From Geodermatophilus ruber (GTDB lineage: Bacteria > Actinomycetota > Actinomycetes > Mycobacteriales > Geodermatophilaceae), in NCBI RefSeq assembly GCF_900114385.1, contig NZ_FOSW01000013.1, forward strand, positions 97,655 through 161,654: DNA of 64,000 nucleotides, written 5' to 3'. Position numbers and translations under genes: made by a program. The notes below the pieces were generated by a model. The model did not search any database and had not been told where the DNA came from. It worked only from the letters and a program-made list of their open reading frames with translations. This document shows, piece by piece, positions 17,192 through 25,593 of the stretch (its first letter is position 1; each line of letters starts with the position of its first letter).

Positions 17192-17889
17192 CGGCCACGC
17201 TGGCGGCAACGGAGACCGCGGACTTCGTGGCGGCGCTGCGCGCGCAGGCGCTGCGCTACCACGACCGCCATCCCTTCTCCCGGAGGATGAACGAGGGAGC
17301 CCTGAGCCGCGGGGAGATCCGGAGCTGGGTGGCCAACCGCTTCTACTACCAGGCGAACATCCCCCGCAAGGACGCCGCGATCCTCGCCAACTGTCCCGAC
17401 CGCGAGGTGCGCCGTCGCTGGATCCGGCGCATCCACGACCACGACGGCACGGCCGAGGGCGAGGGCGGCATCGAGGCATGGCTGCGGCTGGGCGAGGCGG
17501 TGGGGTTGAGCCGGGAGGAGGTGGAGGACGAGCGGCACGTCGTCCCCGGGGTGCGGTTCGCCGTCGACGCCTACGTCACCTTCGCCCGTACCCGGCCGTG
17601 GGTCGAGGCGGTGGCCTCCTCGCTGACCGAGCTGTTCGCGCCCGACCTGATGGCCGAGCGCCTCGCGGCGTTCGAGCGCCACTACCCCTGGATCGATCCC
17701 GAGGGGCTGGCCTACTTCCGGGCCCGCCTGAGGCAGGCGCCCCGCGACTCCGAGCACGCCCTGGAGGTGGTGACGGCGCGGTGCCGGACCCCCGACCAGC
17801 GCGCCGCCGCCGTGGCGGCACTGTCCTTCAAGTGCGACGTCCTGTGGAGCATGCTCGATGCCATCGACTCCTCACGTGCAGACCGGTGA
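17188..17889 (+). CDS. pqqC: PqqC, pyrroloquinoline-quinone synthase
   Basis: Cofactor-free oxidase catalysing the last ring closure and eight-electron oxidation to PQQ. 233 aa, all-helical. Conserved blocks are [53 protein letters not shown] and [12 protein letters not shown] 17188 overlaps the pqqB stop by four bases and its 3' end overlaps pqqD by 32 bases, so translation is coupled. Confidence 0.92.
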   Translation: MTATLAATETADFVAALRAQALRYHDRHPFSRRMNEGALSRGEIRSWVANRFYYQANIPRKDAAILANCPDREVRRRWIRRIHDHDGTAEGEGGIEAWLRLGEAVGLSREEVEDERHVVPGVRFAVDAYVTFARTRPWVEAVASSLTELFAPDLMAERLAAFERHYPWIDPEGLAYFRARLRQAPRDSEHALEVVTARCRTPDQRAAAVAALSFKCDVLWSMLDAIDSSRADR

Positions 17890-18169
17890 CGGCGCCGCCC
17901 GCCCCCACCTGGCCCGCCACGTCCGGCTGAGGTTCGACCCGGCCCGGCAGCGGCACGTGCTGCTGACGCCGGAGGCGGTCTCCGTCCTGAACGGCACCGG
18001 CGCGGCCATCCTCGGCCTCTGCGACGGGACGCGGACGGTGAGCGAGATCGCGGCGGAGCTGCACGGGCGGTACGCGCGGGTGGACGACGACGAGGTGCGG
18101 CTCTTCCTCGACCGGCTCGCCGCCCGGCGCTGCCTCGAGGTCGACCAGGGCGAGGCCCGCCGTGGCTAG
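17858..18169 (+). CDS. pqqD: PqqD, peptide chaperone for PqqA
   Basis: 103 aa. Binds PqqA and presents it to PqqE. The family pattern is clear from about residue 18: [48 protein letters not shown]. The first 17 residues are a loose N-terminal extension and overlap pqqC coding. It overlaps pqqE by eight bases. A later start is possible, but no better one is visible. Confidence 0.9.
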   Translation: MPSTPHVQTGDGAARPHLARHVRLRFDPARQRHVLLTPEAVSVLNGTGAAILGLCDGTRTVSEIAAELHGRYARVDDDEVRLFLDRLAARRCLEVDQGEARRG

Positions 18170-19304
18170 CGCGGCCGTGGACAGGCCGTTCGGGCTGCTG
18201 GCCGAGCTCACCTACGGCTGCCCGCTGCACTGCCCGTACTGCTCCAACCCCCTCGACCTCGCCGCCTACGCCGACGAGCTGACCACGGCGGAGTGGCTGC
18301 GGGTGCTCGCCGAGGCCCGGGCGCTCGGGGTGCTGCAGCTGCACCTCTCCGGCGGTGAGCCGCTCCTGCGCCGCGACCTGACCGAGATCGTGCGCAGCGC
18401 CAGCGAGCTGGGCCTCTACACGAACCTCATCACCAGCGCGCTCGGTCTGACGCCCCGCCGGGCCGGGCAGCTGCGCGCCGCGGGCCTCGACCACGTGCAG
18501 ATCAGCGTCCAGGCCGACGAGCCGGCGCTGTCGGACCGCCTGGCCGGGACGCCGTCGTTCGCGCGCAAGCTGGCGGCCGCCCGGCTGGTGAAGGAGCTGG
18601 GCTGGCCGCTCACGCTCAACGTGGTCCTCCACCGGCACAACGTCGACCGGGTCGGGCGCGTCCTCGCCCTGGCCGAGGAGCTGGGGGCCGACCGGATCGA
18701 GCTGGCGCACACGCAGTACTACGGCTGGGCGCTGCGCAACCGCGCCGGCCTCCTGCCCAGCCGGGCGCAGCTGGAGTCCGCCGAGGCGGTGGTGCGGGCG
18801 GCGCGGGCCCGGCTGGAGGGGCGGATGGAGGTCATCTACGTCCTTCCCGACTACCACGGCCGGTACCCGAAACCCTGCATGGGTGGCTGGGGCCGCCGGC
18901 AGCTCACCGTTATCCCCAACGGCGAGGTGCTCCCGTGCCCGACGGCGCACACCCTGCCCCTGCCGCGGGCCAGCGTGCGGGAGCACTCCCTGGCCTGGAT
19001 CTGGGAGTGCTCACCGGTGTTCCAGCGCTTCCGCGGCACGGACTGGATGCCCGACCCCTGCCGCAGCTGCCCACGCCGCGAGGTCGACTTCGGCGGGTGC
19101 CGCTGCCAGGCGTTCGCGCTCACCGGTGACGCCGCGCGCACGGACCCGGTCTGCCACCTCTCGCCCGACCACGGGATCGTCGCCGCAGCGGTGCAGGCTG
19201 CCGACGAGGCGGCGCAGTCACCGGCAGCGGTCCTCACCCCCCGGCCGAACCCGAGTCGCCGCGCGCGCCCCCAGTCGAGCGGGCGGGCGGCGCACCGGGC
19301 GTAG
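18162..19304 (+). CDS. pqqE: PqqE, radical SAM enzyme cross-linking PqqA
   Basis: 380 aa. Forms the Glu-Tyr carbon-carbon bond in PqqA. The radical SAM cluster cysteines are C20, C24, C27 (TYGCPLHCPYC) and GGEPLLRRDL follows. The C-terminal SPASM-type region holds CMGGWG, NGEVLPCPTAHTL, DPCRSCPRREVDFGGCRCQ and DPVC for auxiliary Fe-S clusters. A proline/arginine-rich tail of about 30 residues follows. GTG 18162 overlaps pqqD. This is the last pqq gene; about 120 bases separate it from the carotenoid oxygenase. Confidence 0.92.
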   Translation: MASAAVDRPFGLLAELTYGCPLHCPYCSNPLDLAAYADELTTAEWLRVLAEARALGVLQLHLSGGEPLLRRDLTEIVRSASELGLYTNLITSALGLTPRRAGQLRAAGLDHVQISVQADEPALSDRLAGTPSFARKLAAARLVKELGWPLTLNVVLHRHNVDRVGRVLALAEELGADRIELAHTQYYGWALRNRAGLLPSRAQLESAEAVVRAARARLEGRMEVIYVLPDYHGRYPKPCMGGWGRRQLTVIPNGEVLPCPTAHTLPLPRASVREHSLAWIWECSPVFQRFRGTDWMPDPCRSCPRREVDFGGCRCQAFALTGDAARTDPVCHLSPDHGIVAAAVQAADEAAQSPAAVLTPRPNPSRRARPQSSGRAAHRA

Positions 19305-19426
19305 GTGTCCTGCCAGGGACAAGGGGCACCGACGAGGGCGGCGCCGGCGGGGGCCTTGTGAGGCCCGGTGGGGCGGGGCAGCATCGGCGGGGCCGACGGG
19401 GACGACCGTCCGGGGGGACACCGGCG

Positions 19427-20812
19427 ATGGCCGAGGACACCCAGCTCCAGCGCAGCCCCTTCCTCGAGGGCCCGTACGCCCCGGTCACCGAGGAGATCAC
19501 CGCCTTCGACCTACCGGTCACCGGCCGGTTGCCGGCCGAGCTGACCGGTCGCTACCTGCGCAACGGGCCCAACCCGCTGGGCCTGGACGACCCCGGGCAG
19601 CACTGGTTCCTCGGGCCGGGCATGGTGCACGGCGTCCGGCTGCGGGACGGCCGGGCCGAGTGGTACCGCAACCGCTGGGTCCGCTCCCGGGCGGTGGCCG
19701 AGGCCCTGGGGGAGACCTGGCCCGGCGGGCCGGTGCACAACGACACGGACTTCGCCGCCAACACCCACGTCCTCGCCCACGCCGGGCGCACGCTGGCCAC
19801 CGTCGAGGCCGGCTCGCTGCCCTACGAGCTGACACCCGAGCTGGAGACGATCGGCCCCTGCGACTTCGGCGGCACGCTGCCCGGCGGGTACGCCGCGCAC
19901 ACCAAGCTCGACCGGCGGACCGGTGACCTGCACGCCCTCGCCTACTTCTGGGGTTGGGACCACGTGCAGCACGTCGTCATCGGCCCCGACGGCCGGGTCC
20001 GCCGCACGACCGACGTCCCGGTCGCCGACGGGCCGATGATGCACGACTTCGCCCTCACCGAGCGCTACGTGGTGCTGCTCGACCTGCCGGTCACCTTCAG
20101 CATGGACGCCGCGACCGCCGGATCGCGGCTGCCCTACACCTGGAACCCGGCGCACCCACCCCGGGTCGGGCTGCTGCCCCGGGAGGGCGCACCCGGGGCC
20201 CGGTGGTTCGAGGTGGACCCCTGCTGGGTGTTCCACACGCTCAACGCGTACGACGACGGCGACCGCGTCGTCGTCGACCTGTGCCGCTACGACGGCGGGT
20301 ACGACCTGGCCGCACCGGCCGAGCAGGGACCGCTGACGCTGGACCGCTGGACCGTCGACCCCGTCCGCGGCACGGTCGCCGAGCAGCGCCTCGACGACCG
20401 GGCGCAGGAGTTCCCGCGCGTCGACGACCGGGTGGTCTCCCGGCCGCACCGGTTCGGCTACAGCGCCGCGCTCGGGGACGTCGGCCGGGACACCGTGGCG
20501 CCCAGCGGGGACTTCGCGGACGGCGCGTTCACCAATGCGCTGCTCAAGCACGACCTGGCCACCGGCACCGTGCAGGCGCACCCGTTCGGGCGGGACGCCG
20601 CCGTCGGCGAGGCGGTGTTCGCGCCGTCCGCGCCCCGGTCCGGCGAGGACGACGGCTACGTCCTGGCCTTCGTGCACGACCCCGACCGCGGGGCCGCCGA
20701 CCTGGTGGTCCTCGCCGCGCAGGACTTCGCCGCCGGGCCCGTCGCGCGCGTGCACCTCCCGGTGCGGGTGCCGCTCGGCTTCCACGGCAACTGGATCGCC
20801 GACCCGGGCTAG
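19427..20812 (+). CDS. Carotenoid oxygenase (carotenoid cleavage dioxygenase family)
   Basis: 461 aa non-heme iron enzyme cleaving a carotenoid or apocarotenoid double bond. The four iron-binding His fit GYAAHTKLD, MMHDFALTE, FHTLNAYDD and the C-terminal FHGNW. The opening LTGRYLRNGPNPLG is typical of the family. ATG 19427 has a GGGGGGA box about nine bases upstream. It follows pqqE but has no clear link to alcohol oxidation; the substrate is unknown. Its stop overlaps the convergent ligase gene by four bases around a shared GCTAGC. Confidence 0.88.
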   Translation: MAEDTQLQRSPFLEGPYAPVTEEITAFDLPVTGRLPAELTGRYLRNGPNPLGLDDPGQHWFLGPGMVHGVRLRDGRAEWYRNRWVRSRAVAEALGETWPGGPVHNDTDFAANTHVLAHAGRTLATVEAGSLPYELTPELETIGPCDFGGTLPGGYAAHTKLDRRTGDLHALAYFWGWDHVQHVVIGPDGRVRRTTDVPVADGPMMHDFALTERYVVLLDLPVTFSMDAATAGSRLPYTWNPAHPPRVGLLPREGAPGARWFEVDPCWVFHTLNAYDDGDRVVVDLCRYDGGYDLAAPAEQGPLTLDRWTVDPVRGTVAEQRLDDRAQEFPRVDDRVVSRPHRFGYSAALGDVGRDTVAPSGDFADGAFTNALLKHDLATGTVQAHPFGRDAAVGEAVFAPSAPRSGEDDGYVLAFVHDPDRGAADLVVLAAQDFAAGPVARVHLPVRVPLGFHGNWIADPG

Positions 20813-22371
20813 CCGGGCGGGCCATTGCCGGTGAGCAGCGCGCCGACCGCCTCGAGGGTGTCCGCGTCGGCCGGTGTCCTGTCCGGCCGGTACCGGACCA
20901 CCCGGGCGAAGCGCAGGGCGAGGCCGCCGGGGTAGCGGGGGCTGCGCTGCACGCCGTCCAGGGCGATCTCCACGACCAGCTCGGGCCGCAGCAGCACGCC
21001 CCACTCGGTCGTCTCGCGGGCCAGCTGGGGGAAGGTGTGGGTCTGCCAGTCCAGCAGCTCGTCGGTCATCCCCTTGAACGTCTTGCCCACCATCACCGGC
21101 TCCCCACCGTCGGGGTCGCGGGCGCCCAGGTGGATGTTGGACAGCTTTCCCGACCGGCGGCCGTACCCCCACTCCGCGCCGAGCACCACCAGGTCGAGGG
21201 TGTGCACCGGCTTGACCTTCTGCCACGCCCGGCCGCGCCGGCCCGCGGCGTAGGGCGCGCGGAGGTCCTTGACGACGACGCCCTCGTGGCCCTCGGCGAG
21301 CGCTCCGTCGAGCACCCCGGCCGCCTGGTCGGGGGTGGGCCGGCGGAGGCCGGGCATCCGCAGCGGCGCGTGCTCCTCGGCGGCGAGCAGCCCGGCGAGC
21401 GCGTCGAGGCGGACGTCGAGCGGCTCGTCGAGCAGGTCCCGGCCGTCGAGGTGCAGCAGGTCGAAGAAGAACGGGCTGAGCAGCACGGCGGCGGCGTCGT
21501 CGGCCCCGCCGTTCGGCAGCCGGCTGCCGAAGCGGCTCATCGTGTCCTGGAAGGCCCGGGGTCGGCCGTCGTCGTCCAGCGCCAGGGTCTCCCCGTCGAG
21601 CACGGCGGTGGTGCAGGGCAGCGCCCGGACGCGGTCCACCAGCTCGGGCACGCCGTCGGTGACCTCGCGCAGGGTGCGGGTCCACACGCGGATGGCGTCG
21701 CCGTCGCGGTGCACCTGGATCCGGGCGCCATCGAGCTTGAACTCCACGGTGACGTCGTCCCCGAGGTCGGCGAGCGCGGTGTCCAGCGACGAGCCGGGGC
21801 TGGCGAGCATCGGGCGCACCGGCCGGCCGACCTGCAGCCGCTCCGCCTCCAGCGCCGGGATCCCGCCGGAGCGCGCGGTGGCCGCCGTCCCCGGCAGGCT
21901 GCCGGAGAGCATGAAGGCCCGCCGGACGACGGGGGCGGGGACCCCGGCGGCCGCGGCGATCGACTCCAGCACCACGCCCTCCAGCGCCCCCTGGCGCAGC
22001 TCGCCGGTGAGCAGGCGGACGAGGAACCGCTGCTCGTCGGCGGTGGCGGCGGTGAACAGCACCTCGAGCACGGTCTCCCGGCGGGCCGTCGACCCCGGGC
22101 CGGACGTCGCGGCCAGCTCGGTGAAGGCCCGGTCGACGGCGGCGACGGTCAGCGCGGGCGCCGGTGCGGGGTCGTGCGCCAGCCGGGTGAGCGTCCGCCG
22201 GCCCACGCCCAACCGGCCCTGCAGCATGTCGCCGGCGAGCCACGCGGTGACCGGCCGCACCTCGTCGGGAGCCGCCCGCCGGAGCAGCTCGGCGATCGCC
22301 GCGGCCTTGGCGGTCCGGGACCGCGTGGCCGCGACCGCGGCGGAGGCGGCGAGGACGTCGGCGAGCAGCAC
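20809..22371 (-). CDS. ATP-dependent DNA ligase (LigB type)
   Basis: 520 aa. Joins nicked DNA using ATP, probably in repair beside the essential NAD ligase. The helical N-terminal domain has a LLTGELRQGALEGVV motif near 120-134. The adenylated lysine is K212 in VEFKLDGARIQVH; EGVVVKDL and WQKVKPVHTLDLVVLGAEWGYG are later nucleotidyltransferase motifs; the OB-fold ends the protein. Full length for the archaeal-type group. It is convergent with the carotenoid oxygenase. Confidence 0.9.
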   Translation of the reverse strand: MLLADVLAASAAVAATRSRTAKAAAIAELLRRAAPDEVRPVTAWLAGDMLQGRLGVGRRTLTRLAHDPAPAPALTVAAVDRAFTELAATSGPGSTARRETVLEVLFTAATADEQRFLVRLLTGELRQGALEGVVLESIAAAAGVPAPVVRRAFMLSGSLPGTAATARSGGIPALEAERLQVGRPVRPMLASPGSSLDTALADLGDDVTVEFKLDGARIQVHRDGDAIRVWTRTLREVTDGVPELVDRVRALPCTTAVLDGETLALDDDGRPRAFQDTMSRFGSRLPNGGADDAAAVLLSPFFFDLLHLDGRDLLDEPLDVRLDALAGLLAAEEHAPLRMPGLRRPTPDQAAGVLDGALAEGHEGVVVKDLRAPYAAGRRGRAWQKVKPVHTLDLVVLGAEWGYGRRSGKLSNIHLGARDPDGGEPVMVGKTFKGMTDELLDWQTHTFPQLARETTEWGVLLRPELVVEIALDGVQRSPRYPGGLALRFARVVRYRPDRTPADADTLEAVGALLTGNGPPG

Positions 22372-22403
22372 GGCGCCATCGTCGCAGTCCGCCGACCGGG
22401 AGG

Positions 22404-22847
22404 TCAGGCGCCGCGGTAGGTGCCGAGCGCCCAGAGATTGCCGTCCGCGTCGCGGACGTCGAACTCGTGGGAGCCGTAGTCGGTGTCGTGCAGCTCCCGC
22501 AGGACCGCCACGCCGTCCATGCCGCGGACGCGCTGCCAGGCGGCGTCGACGGTGGCGGCGTCGGCGGCGACGACGTAGACGCCCTGCGGGCCGAGCGCGC
22601 CCCAGTCGCCGGCCTTGCCGCGGCTGCCGAACATCACGCCCCCGCCGTCGGGCCAGCGGGCCTCGGCGTGCTCGACGGTGCCGTCGTCGCCGCGGTAGCA
22701 GGCGGTGACGACGAAGCCCAGCCCCTCGGTGAGGAACCGGATGCCGGCGTCGACGTCGGAGAACCCGACGCTGGGCCAGACGCTGGGGGCCGGCGGCCCG
22801 TCGACGCGGGGGGTGGGGTCAGCGGTGGTCGGCTGGGGGGAGGTCAT
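22404..22847 (-). CDS. VOC-family (glyoxalase/bleomycin-resistance fold) protein
   Basis: 147 aa cytoplasmic protein with two beta-alpha-beta units: VGFSDVDAGIRFLTEGLGFVVTACYRGDDG, and YGSHEFDVRDADGNLWALGTY. The pattern resembles PhnB/glyoxalase-like proteins that bind a metal or small substrate. The last motif (EFDVRDADGN) holds the usual Glu. The gene overlaps the upstream AraC-family gene by 29 bases, so both are cotranscribed. The substrate is unknown. Confidence 0.78.
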   Translation of the reverse strand: MTSPQPTTADPTPRVDGPPAPSVWPSVGFSDVDAGIRFLTEGLGFVVTACYRGDDGTVEHAEARWPDGGGVMFGSRGKAGDWGALGPQGVYVVAADAATVDAAWQRVRGMDGVAVLRELHDTDYGSHEFDVRDADGNLWALGTYRGA

Positions 22848-23667
22848 GCACGGAGGATGCACCGGGCACCGTGTCGGTGTCTTGGAGAAATGGGAGCTCC
22901 TCGCGCAGCCAGGTGCCCGGCGTGCAGCCGGCCAGCTCCCGCCACTCCCGGGCCAGGTGCGGCTGGTCGGTGTAGCCGCAGCGGACGGCGACGTCGGCCA
23001 GCGGCGGGCAGCGCGGGTCGAGCAACAGCCGCCGGGCGGCCTGGAACCGGGCGATCCGTGCCGCATGTTTGGGAGTGAGCCCCGTCGCGAGCCGGAACCG
23101 CTCGCTCAGGTGCCGTCGGCTCCACCCGACGTGCGCGGCGAGGTCGCCGATCCGGCAGCGGCCGGCGCTGCTGTGCACCAGCCGCCACGCCTCCCGGACC
23201 TCCGGCGCCGGGACGGCGGGCTCGGTGAGCCGGGCGAGCAGGGCCGCGTCCAGGCGGGCGAACCGCTGGGCCCAGCCCGGCGCCGCGGCCAGGTCCTCCA
23301 CCAGGCCGTCGGCGGCCGGACCGAGCACGTCGCGCAGGTCGGCGGTGCGCTCGGCGAGCTCGAGGGCCGGGAGGCCGAGCAGGGCGGGCGCGGCCAGCGG
23401 GGACAGGCCGTACTGCAGCCCGTCCTGCGGGCGGGTGGCATCGATGAACGCCGGGCGGGTGCACAGGCCGCCGACGACCGCGTGCGCCTCGACGGCCGTG
23501 CCCTGGCCGGTCACCCGCAGCGGCGCGGCCAGCTCGACGACCAGCGTGAGGTGCCGGGAGGGCAGGCCGCGGTGGACGCCGGTCGGGAACGCCGGTGCCC
23601 GGTAGCCGTGCGCCGTGGCGACGAAAGGCCGCAGCGGGGGAGGGACGCGGTGCTGCACGAGGAGCAT
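22819..23667 (-). CDS. AraC-family transcriptional regulator
   Basis: 282 aa. The N-terminal 160 residues form an effector region without a clear cupin motif. The C-terminal double helix-turn-helix (about 170-260) contains IGDLAAHVGWSRRHLSERFRLATGLTPKHAARIARFQAARRLL and LADVAVRCGYTDQPHLAREWRELAGCTPGTW. It shares its transcript with the VOC gene and probably controls it or itself. Confidence 0.85.
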   Translation of the reverse strand: MLLVQHRVPPPLRPFVATAHGYRAPAFPTGVHRGLPSRHLTLVVELAAPLRVTGQGTAVEAHAVVGGLCTRPAFIDATRPQDGLQYGLSPLAAPALLGLPALELAERTADLRDVLGPAADGLVEDLAAAPGWAQRFARLDAALLARLTEPAVPAPEVREAWRLVHSSAGRCRIGDLAAHVGWSRRHLSERFRLATGLTPKHAARIARFQAARRLLLDPRCPPLADVAVRCGYTDQPHLAREWRELAGCTPGTWLREELPFLQDTDTVPGASSVHDLPPADHR

Positions 23668-23794
23668 CGGCGACCTCCCTCCCGGACTGGCGTCCCGCGC
23701 GGGTCATCCTGCCCGCCGGGACCGCCCCGCGGGAGCTCAGCGCGGCGGCGTGGCCTCCCCGGAACCTGTCCGACCCCTCAGCGACACTGCGCCG

Positions 23795-25453
23795 GTGAGC
23801 CGCGTCGTCCTCCTGCGCCGCGGGGCGGCCGTGGAGGCGCGGGAGTGCGCCGAGGACGGGACGGCGGTCGAGGTGACGCGGCTGCCCGCCGGGGAGCTCG
23901 CCCGGTTCGTCCGGGAGCGGGAACGCACCCCGGTCCGGTGGGTGTGGGACGACACCACCCGCTGGTACCCGGCGCTCCTGGCGTCCGGCGTCCGCGTGGA
24001 GCGCTGCACGGACCTGCGGCTCACCCACGCCGTCCTCCGGCGCTCGCCGTTCGTCGACCAGGCCCGGCTGGCCGGCGAGGAGACCTCCGGGTGGGACGCG
24101 CTGCAGCCGGTTCCGCCCGCCGACCCCGCACTCTTCCCCCTCGCCGACCCCGCCGACCGGCTCGACCCGGTCGCCGAGCACGACCGCCAGCAGGCGGCTC
24201 TCGCCGCCTCGGCGCAGCCCGGCCGCCTCGGCCTGCTGCTCGCCGCCGAGTCCTCCGGCGCGCTGGTGGCCGCCGAGATGACACATGCCGGGCTGCCGTG
24301 GCGGGCCGACGTGCACGACCGGCTGCTCACCGAGCTGCTGGGCCCCCGGCCGCGGCCCGGTCATCGGCCGGCGGTGCTCGAGCGGCTGGCGGTGGAGATC
24401 CGCGCGTCGCTCGGTGCTCCCGGGCTGAACCCCGACTCGCCCGGCGAGCTGCTGCGCGCTCTGCAGGCGGCGGGACTGCCGGTCGGTGACACCCGCTCGT
24501 GGACGCTCGAGACGCTCGACCATCCCGGCATCCCGCCCCTGCTGGAGTACAAGAAGCTGGCACGGCTGCTCGCGGCCAACGGCTGGAACTGGCTGGAGAG
24601 CTGGGTGCGCGAGGGCCGGTTCCGCTCGTCCTTCCTGCCCGGCGGGGTGGTGACCGGCCGGTGGGCGTCCACCGGCGGGGGAGCGCTGTCGGTTCCCGTC
24701 CAGGTGCGCCCGGCGGCGGTGGCCGACGACGGCTGGCGGCTCGTCGTCGCCGACGTCGCCCAGCTGGAGCCGCGCGTCCTCGCCGGCATGAGCGGGGACA
24801 CGGCGATGGCCGAGGCGGCACGCTCGGCCGACCTCTACCAGGGCATCGTCGCCGGTGGGGCCGTGGCGACCCGGGCCGAGGCCAAGGTCGGGATGCTCGG
24901 CGCGCTGTACGGCGGCACCCGGGGCGAGAGCGGGCGCATGCTGCCCCGCCTGGCCCGCCGGTACCCCCGGGCGATCGGGCTGGTGGAGGAGGCCGCCCGG
25001 GCGGGGGAGCGGGGCGAGGTGGTGCACACCCTGCTCGGCCGGGGGTCCCCGGCGCCCACCGGGGCCTGGGCGGAACGGGCGGTGGACCTGGGGGAGCCGC
25101 CGGACGAGCGGGACGCGCGGCCGGACGGGGACCGGCACCGCCGCGCCTGGGGCCGGTTCACCCGCAACTTCGTCGTCCAGGGCACCGGCGCGGAGTGGAC
25201 GCTGTGCTGGCTGGCCGACCTCCGCAACCGGCTGTGGCGCCTCGGCGGCACCGGGCGGGTGGAGGAGCGGCCGCACCTGGTCTTCTTCCTCCACGACGAG
25301 GTCGTCGTCCACGCCCCCGAGCACCTGGCCGCGGCCGTCGTCGAGGAGGTGCGGCGGGCCGCGGCCACGGCGGGCCGGCTGCTGTTCGGCGCCTTCCCCG
25401 TCGACTTCCCGCTCGACGTCGCGGTCGTCGAGTCCTGGGCCGACGCCGGGTGA
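23795..25453 (+). CDS. Actinobacterial bifunctional 3'-5' exonuclease/DNA polymerase (Pol I-like)
   Basis: 552 aa, family A polymerase fold without the 5' nuclease. Motif A is VVADVAQLEPRVLAGMS near 315 (the usual DYSQIELR), motif B is RAEAKVGMLGALYGG, and motif C is FFLHDEVVVHAP. The N-terminal exonuclease-like domain is degenerate: DDTTRWYP is present but the standard DxE motif is not seen. GTG 23795 follows a GACACT box (23783-23788) by six bases without a ribosome binding site, so a leaderless mRNA is likely. The cellular role is unclear, perhaps repair with the ligase gene nearby. Confidence 0.85.
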   Translation: MSRVVLLRRGAAVEARECAEDGTAVEVTRLPAGELARFVRERERTPVRWVWDDTTRWYPALLASGVRVERCTDLRLTHAVLRRSPFVDQARLAGEETSGWDALQPVPPADPALFPLADPADRLDPVAEHDRQQAALAASAQPGRLGLLLAAESSGALVAAEMTHAGLPWRADVHDRLLTELLGPRPRPGHRPAVLERLAVEIRASLGAPGLNPDSPGELLRALQAAGLPVGDTRSWTLETLDHPGIPPLLEYKKLARLLAANGWNWLESWVREGRFRSSFLPGGVVTGRWASTGGGALSVPVQVRPAAVADDGWRLVVADVAQLEPRVLAGMSGDTAMAEAARSADLYQGIVAGGAVATRAEAKVGMLGALYGGTRGESGRMLPRLARRYPRAIGLVEEAARAGERGEVVHTLLGRGSPAPTGAWAERAVDLGEPPDERDARPDGDRHRRAWGRFTRNFVVQGTGAEWTLCWLADLRNRLWRLGGTGRVEERPHLVFFLHDEVVVHAPEHLAAAVVEEVRRAAATAGRLLFGAFPVDFPLDVAVVESWADAG

Positions 25454-25473
25454 GTCTCCGATACCGTGCGGAC

Positions 25474-25490
25474 GGTTCCGTGGCGGAACC
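25474..25490. other. Short stem-loop between polymerase and SpoIIE-type genes
   Basis: GGTTCCG, three bases, CGGAACC: a perfect 7-3-7 hairpin, 21 bases after the polymerase stop. It could end that transcript or be an operator. No T-tract follows. Confidence 0.35.
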
Positions 25491-25593
25491 CGCGCCGGCC
25501 GGCTCAACAGAACCCGGACGCTGCCGATCCCCCGCCATCGACCATTCATGTGCCCCGGCGCCGCCGGCCGGCACCGTCGCCGGAAAGAGGCTC

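Noticed and set aside
19511..22243. Very long minus frame across the carotenoid oxygenase and ligase
   Set aside because: It runs through both genes without family motifs and contains out-of-frame versions of the ligase.
22844..25549. Long minus frame opposite the polymerase-like gene
   Set aside because: No motif; the plus-strand polymerase motifs A, B and C are intact.
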